From: Bradysia coprophila
Lineage: Eukaryota; Arthropoda; Insecta; Diptera; Sciaridae
DNA: 64,000 nt
NCBI RefSeq assembly: GCF_014529535.1
Contig: NW_023503727.1
Coordinates: 2,418,001 to 2,482,000, forward strand
Reading direction: 5' to 3'
The notes below the pieces were generated by a model. The model did no database searches and was not told the origin of the DNA. It saw only the letters and a program-made list of their open reading frames with translations. Positions 58,622 through 64,000 of this stretch are shown one piece after another; position 1 is the first letter of the stretch, and every line of letters starts with the position of its first letter. Made by a program: the position numbers and the translations under genes.

Positions 58622-59744
58622 AGCCCCGTACGAAGTACAAAGGGGCTTATAGCATTACGATGCCGTGTGTAATTGATGGAATTCGAAGCAGACGGTAAGG
58701 GCAAAGTGTTTATAGATGACGAATTCGCTATAAAAATAAATTTTGTCTGTCCGTCTGGTCGCTATCTTGAGTAAATCAAATCCGATTTCAAAATTTTTTT
58801 TTCCCTGAAAGATAGTCGAAATAGTGAGGCTAAGTTCGAAGATGGGCATATTCGGGTCGGCCCTTCGTGAGTTAGGGCCACCTAAGTGATTTAAGGTCTT
58901 TTGGTGATATTTATGGCAAAACAAACGATGGAAATGTAAATGACACGGCAAATGATAGGCATTGTCAATACCAATCCAGGAAAAAAAAGTTTTTTAAAAT
59001 CGGGTGAGTGGACCGTGAGTTAGGGCCTTAGAAGTGAAATGCTACTAGGGCCCTATGTGTATTTTACATAGAACTCGAGTAAATTTCATTCGTTTTTCGT
59101 AATTTTTGTTTCATTTGGAAGGTAATCAACGGCCGAATAGAATGTTGTTGAAAAAAAATTAAATTTGGCTATTAGGGCCCTATGCGTATTTTACATACAA
59201 CTCGAGTAAATTTCATCCGTTTTTCGTAATTTTTGTTTCATTTGAAAGATAATCGAACACCGAATAGAATGTTGTTAAAAAAAAATTAAATTTGGGTCCT
59301 CGGACTAAGGCCGCTACTAGGGCCCTATGTGTATTTTACATAGAATTCGAGTAAATTTCATTCGTTTTTCGTAATTTTCGTTTGATTTGGAAGGTAATCA
59401 AAGGCCGAATAGAATGTTGTTGAAAAAAAAATTAAATTTGGATCCTCGGACTGAGGCCGATACTAGGCCCTATGTGTATTTATACTCAATAAATTAAAAT
59501 TTTAGGGCTATTTGAAATTTTTGTTTCATTTGAAAGGAACGTCGTACGGGGCTTCGTAATTGCGCTATGCGCAATTTCTAAGGTGTACACATTCCATAAT
59601 AATTTTACTTTAACTACATTAACCGGCGCAATAGGCTTACGGTCAAAGTAGGGTGACAGACGCACTAGGGTCACGTACGCAATAGATATACGGGTTTGTA
59701 CGGGGCTCAGTCGCAGCAAACGCTCCGACTGTTCTGATGGCTCG
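58622..59744 (+). mobile_element. R1 copy H: complete element at the right edge of the insert
   Basis: Starts AGCCCCGTACGAAGTACAAA after a T run. It shares the GGGCATATTCGGGTCGGCCC block with copy A, holds three 144-bp monomers (one shortened), and ends ...CGACTGTTCTGATGGCTCG at 59744. Directly after it the right arm of the inverted duplication resumes in a T run (TTTTTTTTGGTCGCGCTTAT). Confidence 0.88.
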
Positions 59745-59778
59745 TTTTTTTTGGTCGCGCTTATCTGTTCAGAGTACG

Positions 59779-59784
59779 TATAAA
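59779..59784 (+). promoter_or_regulatory. TATA box of the long GTPase gene
   Basis: TATAAA in CGTATAAAAAAGGC, 105 nt upstream of the ATG. Only about 140 bp of ancestral upstream sequence separate the ATG from the R1 3' end, so distal elements retained by the other copy are 9.5 kb away here. Confidence 0.6.
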
Positions 59785-59888
59785 AAAGGCAGAGTAAATC
59801 GAATGTTCTTTCATTTGCAATCACTCAATAGCTTTATTCACACTCGTTGTGTTAGTGAAATATTTATTATTGTAAGAAGTGAATCATA

Positions 59889-62800
59889 ATGTTGTTACGG
59901 TTCGGATTGTGTTGCTTGTACGCCTCGTGTATTTTAGTAAATGCTGTTAAAGCAGGAAATCAAACAGGTTCGGATTCCGTTCAGAAGATTTTTGATTTTC
60001 TCGACGAATGTAGTAAGAACTTCATTTTGGGTGAACAGAAAGATGTCGTGGTAGTATTGGGTAACACTGGATCTGGAAAAAGTACATTGACCTTCTTGCT
60101 GACTGGTGTGAAATTGATAGCAGTTGAGACTGATGAAGGCTCCGGAGAATACGTGATTGTGGATGAAAATAAGCTTATCAGTCCGCCGGATAAATCTACC
60201 CAATCGCAAACGATAATTCCCAATCTTCGTATCGATAGAGTGGATCACACTTCATACTATGATTCCGCGGGGTTCGAAGATTCTCGAGGCGTTGAACACG
60301 ATCTCTCTGTGACATACTTGATACAGAAGCTGTTGAAATTTGCGAATTCTGTTAAATTCGTGTTTGCCATCGCTTATTCATCGGTACGAATTGGTGGAGA
60401 TCGACACGATTTCAAGAAGCTGGCGCGACACGCCACAGCTTTGATAAGGAATATCGACAAATATCGAGATTCAATGGCGCTGGTAGTGACCAAAGTTGAA
60501 ACGAAAGTATCGAATGGACAAATTGTGACGGATGCGAAGACCATTGAACTAATCGGCAAGTTTCTCGAACAAACCAAGTCAGATTTGAACAGTGAGGATC
60601 CCTCGATTAAAGCGAAGATGGCGAAATTCATTGACATTCTGCTACAGAAACAGGACAACAAACTAAGTCGCATCCAAATAGTTCGTGCACCAACAGAAGA
60701 AGGAATTTTCAACGAAATGACACTCCCCAAGCAAGAGCGACAGGCAATCAGAACGATGCTGAAAAAGAGACTCAAATATACACGCAAGCAAGATGATGAT
60801 TTTGGATATTCGATTTCCGACGAGTCGAAACTCAAGGTTCACAGCCTGTTTGAAAAGCTTGAACACAACCTTATGAATGATGTGGTGAACATTGGTAATG
60901 ATATTCGTAAAGTATTTGCTCAGCAAGCTACACGAACCCCAGATAAACGGGCTCGTATCACGAGATTGATCACGGGTATCGAACAGTTGTCAAAGGTTAA
61001 CTCTGATGATATTGAATTATTCAAGCAACAATTGGCCAGTGCAGTTTCCATCCTTCAACTCAACATACAAGGAGAGACACTGAACGCATTAGATCGACAC
61101 ATAGGATTTGCTCATTATTTTACTTCAGTGAGCAGTGGAAAGCTATCGAGAGCTTTCAGAATAACAGAAGGACTGAAAAGTGTAAAAGAATCTCTGTCGA
61201 AAACGAAGGATAAATACAAATTGGAATTGGTGGCCGAAGTGAAAGCTCAATTAGCTCGCGATGTTCTGAATATTAACAATCAAATCAAGTCATTTTACTT
61301 CAAGAAAGAGGCGGAAATGTCTGATGTCAACACTTTGTCTCAGTTTATGTTATCGCAATTCAAAACACTTTCTACTGTTGCATCAAAAGAACCGACAGTA
61401 TTTAACAGTCAACTGATAGCAGCTATCAACTCTCTTCGCATTCATATATCTTCAGACACCTTAAAATTGCTTTCTGATCATATTGAAGTGGTTAAGTTTG
61501 TGGAATCATTGAACAATGCTGCGTCGTCTGTAAAAATAGAAATCCAGAACGGATTGGCAGTCTCAATTAAACATCTATCAGATTCCAAGAATTGGTATCA
61601 GTTCACAATAAATTTTCAAAATGAATTGTCTCAGTATAGAGTACAGCAGAACCCTGCTGGATTTAACCCAGTCGCTTTGGATGAAATTATCAACAGACTC
61701 ATTGCTCAGACTGAGAAAGGCAATTCAGAAGTTCTCTTCAAAGATACCGGAATCAAAGGGTTCGTCGACCGTATCAATGGCCGACTAGTTGCTGGGTTTG
61801 AAAACATCAAAATTAACTCGAACAAATTGAAATCCATCAAAAGACTATGGCAACGCAACATGCTCACTGCAATCACCCCATTGTGTACAGCCGCGGAGTT
61901 AGTGGTGAAAGGATATAATATCAAAATGAGTGAGGTCGTCAATGTACAATGTCAAGCGGCCACGACAAAAATCATGGCCGTCAATAAGATTTTCATCGAT
62001 GCAAATATCAATAAAGTGGGACATCATCAGCTGCAAATTATTGCACCGACTTGGGAAGTCGTTGGACAGCGCGTATTTGAGCTGAATGGTAGAAATGGTG
62101 CAAATTTTGATGGATCTCCAGCAGGAGTAGCCAGTGGAGTGGCCGGACCACCTGGACAGGCAGGCAAACCTGGTTCGCAAGGTGGGCATTTCTTTGGTAT
62201 AGGTAATACATTCATAAATGGACAAACCCTGAGAGTCATTTCAAACGGCGGCACTGGTGGAAATGGTCAAAATGGCGGAAATGGTAATAAAATCTCAATT
62301 TTTAGTACAAAACAGTTAACATTTTGATCAAACAATAATCATTCTAGGTGGCGATGGTCGCGATGGACAATGGAAAAAATCACATATCAATAAATTGTGG
62401 GGTGATCGGTTCATAACTACAGTAAATGCGACTCCATCTGGTGCAGGTGGTGATGGCGGTTGCGGTGGCCTTGGCGGTTTGCCAGGAAGTCTGGCAATCA
62501 TTGGTTTGAAGGGAGCATCGAATGTAGCCTTGATCGCAAATGCAGGTGAGCTGTTCTATCAACAAGACATTGAATATTAATGCATCGATCGGTTCAATAC
62601 TTTGTTATGATAGGGCAAGGAGGAGCGCCAGGACATGGTGGAACTTCAAAAGAAACAAGTGACATAGGATTATATCGCAAGAACGGCGGAGAAATAAAGT
62701 ACTCTATTCAACCGAACCATTTCAGACCACCTTCTGGCCGCGATGGTGCTAATTGTGCATCTAGACAGAGTCCAGGTGGATCACCTGTTGCACCTCGCCC

Positions 62801-64000
62801 ACCATTCGTAAATCACTTCAAAGCCTATGCGCGTGAGAATTTGGGAAATAATGTTTTTGAATTGAGTTTAAGACAGTTTATACAAGACGTAGAAAATAAC
62901 AGAGACGTTCAATCAGCTTACGACATTCTGAGTTTTACTAACGAAATGCTCGATTTAGAGAATCAATTTTGGAATTTGAGAAACAAGATCGCTTTCCGCC
63001 CATTTTACGAGTCGATTTTGAATCGCTTGACCGTTTATGAAAAGACGTTACCGGCCACAGATGCTAGACGAAGGGTGCTGAACTACTTGTATGCTGCTGC
63101 CTTGAGTCAAATCAATTCGAATATCGTCAGCCAAAAAACGATTCTCAACCTGCGAGACTATCTAAACGAAGCTCAAACACACATCAATGACATCCGAGTG
63201 ACGGGAAGAGAAATTCAGATCAGAAACCATCAAGTCGAATACACAAACACCATGCTCAACAAAATGAATGCCGCCAAAGATCTGATGAATCAGAAGATAT
63301 TTCCACAACTTGACAAGGACTTGGAATTGATTGAAGCAAATTTCGTTGTCCTAGTCGACGAAACTGTTGAGAAGAAAAGGCAGACACACAATCAGATTGA
63401 CGAATATAAACGGAAGCTGAGAGAAATGAAGAAATCTTTGTCCAGAGGTAGGATATTCGGTGGACTGAAGGTGGTGAGAGCAGCAATGTCGTTCTTCGGA
63501 CCCGTTGGAGCTGGAATCGGTGCCGTTATAGGAGCTGGAACATCGATTGCCGAAGCTGCGGTCGGTAAGCAAATCGGTCCTTCAACAATAGCCCAGGTTT
63601 CGAGCTCCTTGGACAGTGTGCTCAAAGCGTTCAAGTACAACAATGAACTGTTCAAACAGCAGCTGAATGATATTGAAAATGAGATTGGATCGAATGAAAA
63701 ATTCAACGATCTGCGCGGACAGTTGCAGAAAATAAAATCAGATGTCGATAAGGCCGACAAGGACGAATCATTCCTACCAATCTTCAATGCAAGGAAGCAA
63801 TTGCAAGAACTCCTCAAGAATGAGAAACAACTTATCCAGAAAGAGCATCCACACGATATAACACTAAACGAAATAGTGAGTAAAGTGCAGGATATCGGAA
63901 GTGTGGTCGGAATGTCCATTGAAATGTACAACCAAATCAAGGGCAGCAAAGAGAGAATGCGAGAGGTTGCAGATGTGATCCAATCATTGGAGAGAGAATT
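59889..64000 (+). CDS. Secreted P-loop GTPase fused to Gly-rich linker and coiled-coil/hydrophobic-hairpin module (partial)
   Basis: Exons 59889-62283, 62348-62545 and 62614 to the window end, GT-AG and in phase; about 1326 codons visible, 3' end outside. Residues 1-22 form a signal peptide. The G domain has P-loop GNTGSGKST (58-66), DSAGF (125-129) and TKVE (201-204), resembling AIG1/septin-type GTPases. Helical sequence runs to about 740. A Gly-rich region follows (about 745-880) with collagen-like GPPGQAGKPGSQGG and GGDGGCGGLGGLPG. From about 930 there is long helical/coiled-coil sequence flanking a Gly/Ala hydrophobic hairpin at about 1150-1181 (AMSFFGPVGAGIGAVIGAG). Coil-hairpin-coil layouts occur in helical membrane-inserting proteins; that parallel is inference, with no sequence match claimed. 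A secreted GTP-binding protein is odd, since GTP is scarce outside cells. Function unknown. Confidence 0.75.

Overview
The window looks like nuclear DNA of an insect, most likely a dipteran; a nematoceran such as a fungus gnat is a guess. Reasons: AT-rich sequence; split genes with short GT-AG introns (mostly 50-80 nt); a ZAD/C2H2 zinc-finger gene (an arthropod family); a chitin-binding peritrophin; a nucleoplasmin-type FKBP; jockey, Penelope, LTR, hAT-like and Helitron-like elements. No rRNA, tRNA or CRISPR array was recognised. Exon models are hand-made from splice signals, reading phase and protein similarity.

Layout. 1-4.3 kb: gene-poor, foldbacks and low-complexity repeats. 4.3-7.0 kb (-): MYSM1-like SWIRM/JAMM deubiquitinase. 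7.8-11 kb: nested MITEs and the first copy (A) of a T-tract-inserting element here called R1. 11.0-14.2 kb (+): ZAD zinc-finger gene. 14.6-15.5 kb (-): four-domain peritrophin. 16.3-20.65 kb: reversed R1 copy whose core has grown to about 28 tandem 144-bp monomers. 20.9-22.9 kb (+): Mx-like dynamin GTPase, convergent with cytosolic valyl-tRNA synthetase (23.3-26.9 kb, -). 27.65-29.7 kb: truncated jockey insertion. 31.4-32.8 kb (-): unrecognised 220-aa coiled-coil protein. 33-37.4 kb: TIR elements and a diverged R1. 37.9-43.3 kb (+): four-TM MARVEL-like gene whose 4.85-kb first intron holds a palindromic element carrying a minus-strand LTR retrotransposon with apparently identical LTRs.

45.6-64 kb is the most unusual part. 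A secreted P-loop GTPase gene exists as an inverted duplication: a truncated 661-aa copy (45.6-47.6 kb, -) and a long copy (59.9 kb to beyond the window end, +). The long copy adds a Gly-rich/collagen-like linker, coiled coils and a Gly/Ala hydrophobic hairpin resembling membrane-inserting helical proteins. The right arm of the inverted repeat is split, at a T tract 130-odd bp upstream of the long copy, by 9.5 kb that starts with an R1 5' end and finishes with an R1 3' end. That insert holds further R1 copies, a Penelope-like element with a GIY-YIG endonuclease and an intronless FKBP39-like gene lacking the catalytic Phe-Asp pair.

The housekeeping genes show no shared pathway. The interest lies in the duplicated GTPase/helical fusion, and in R1, whose ends can be read directly from three filled/empty site pairs inside this window.
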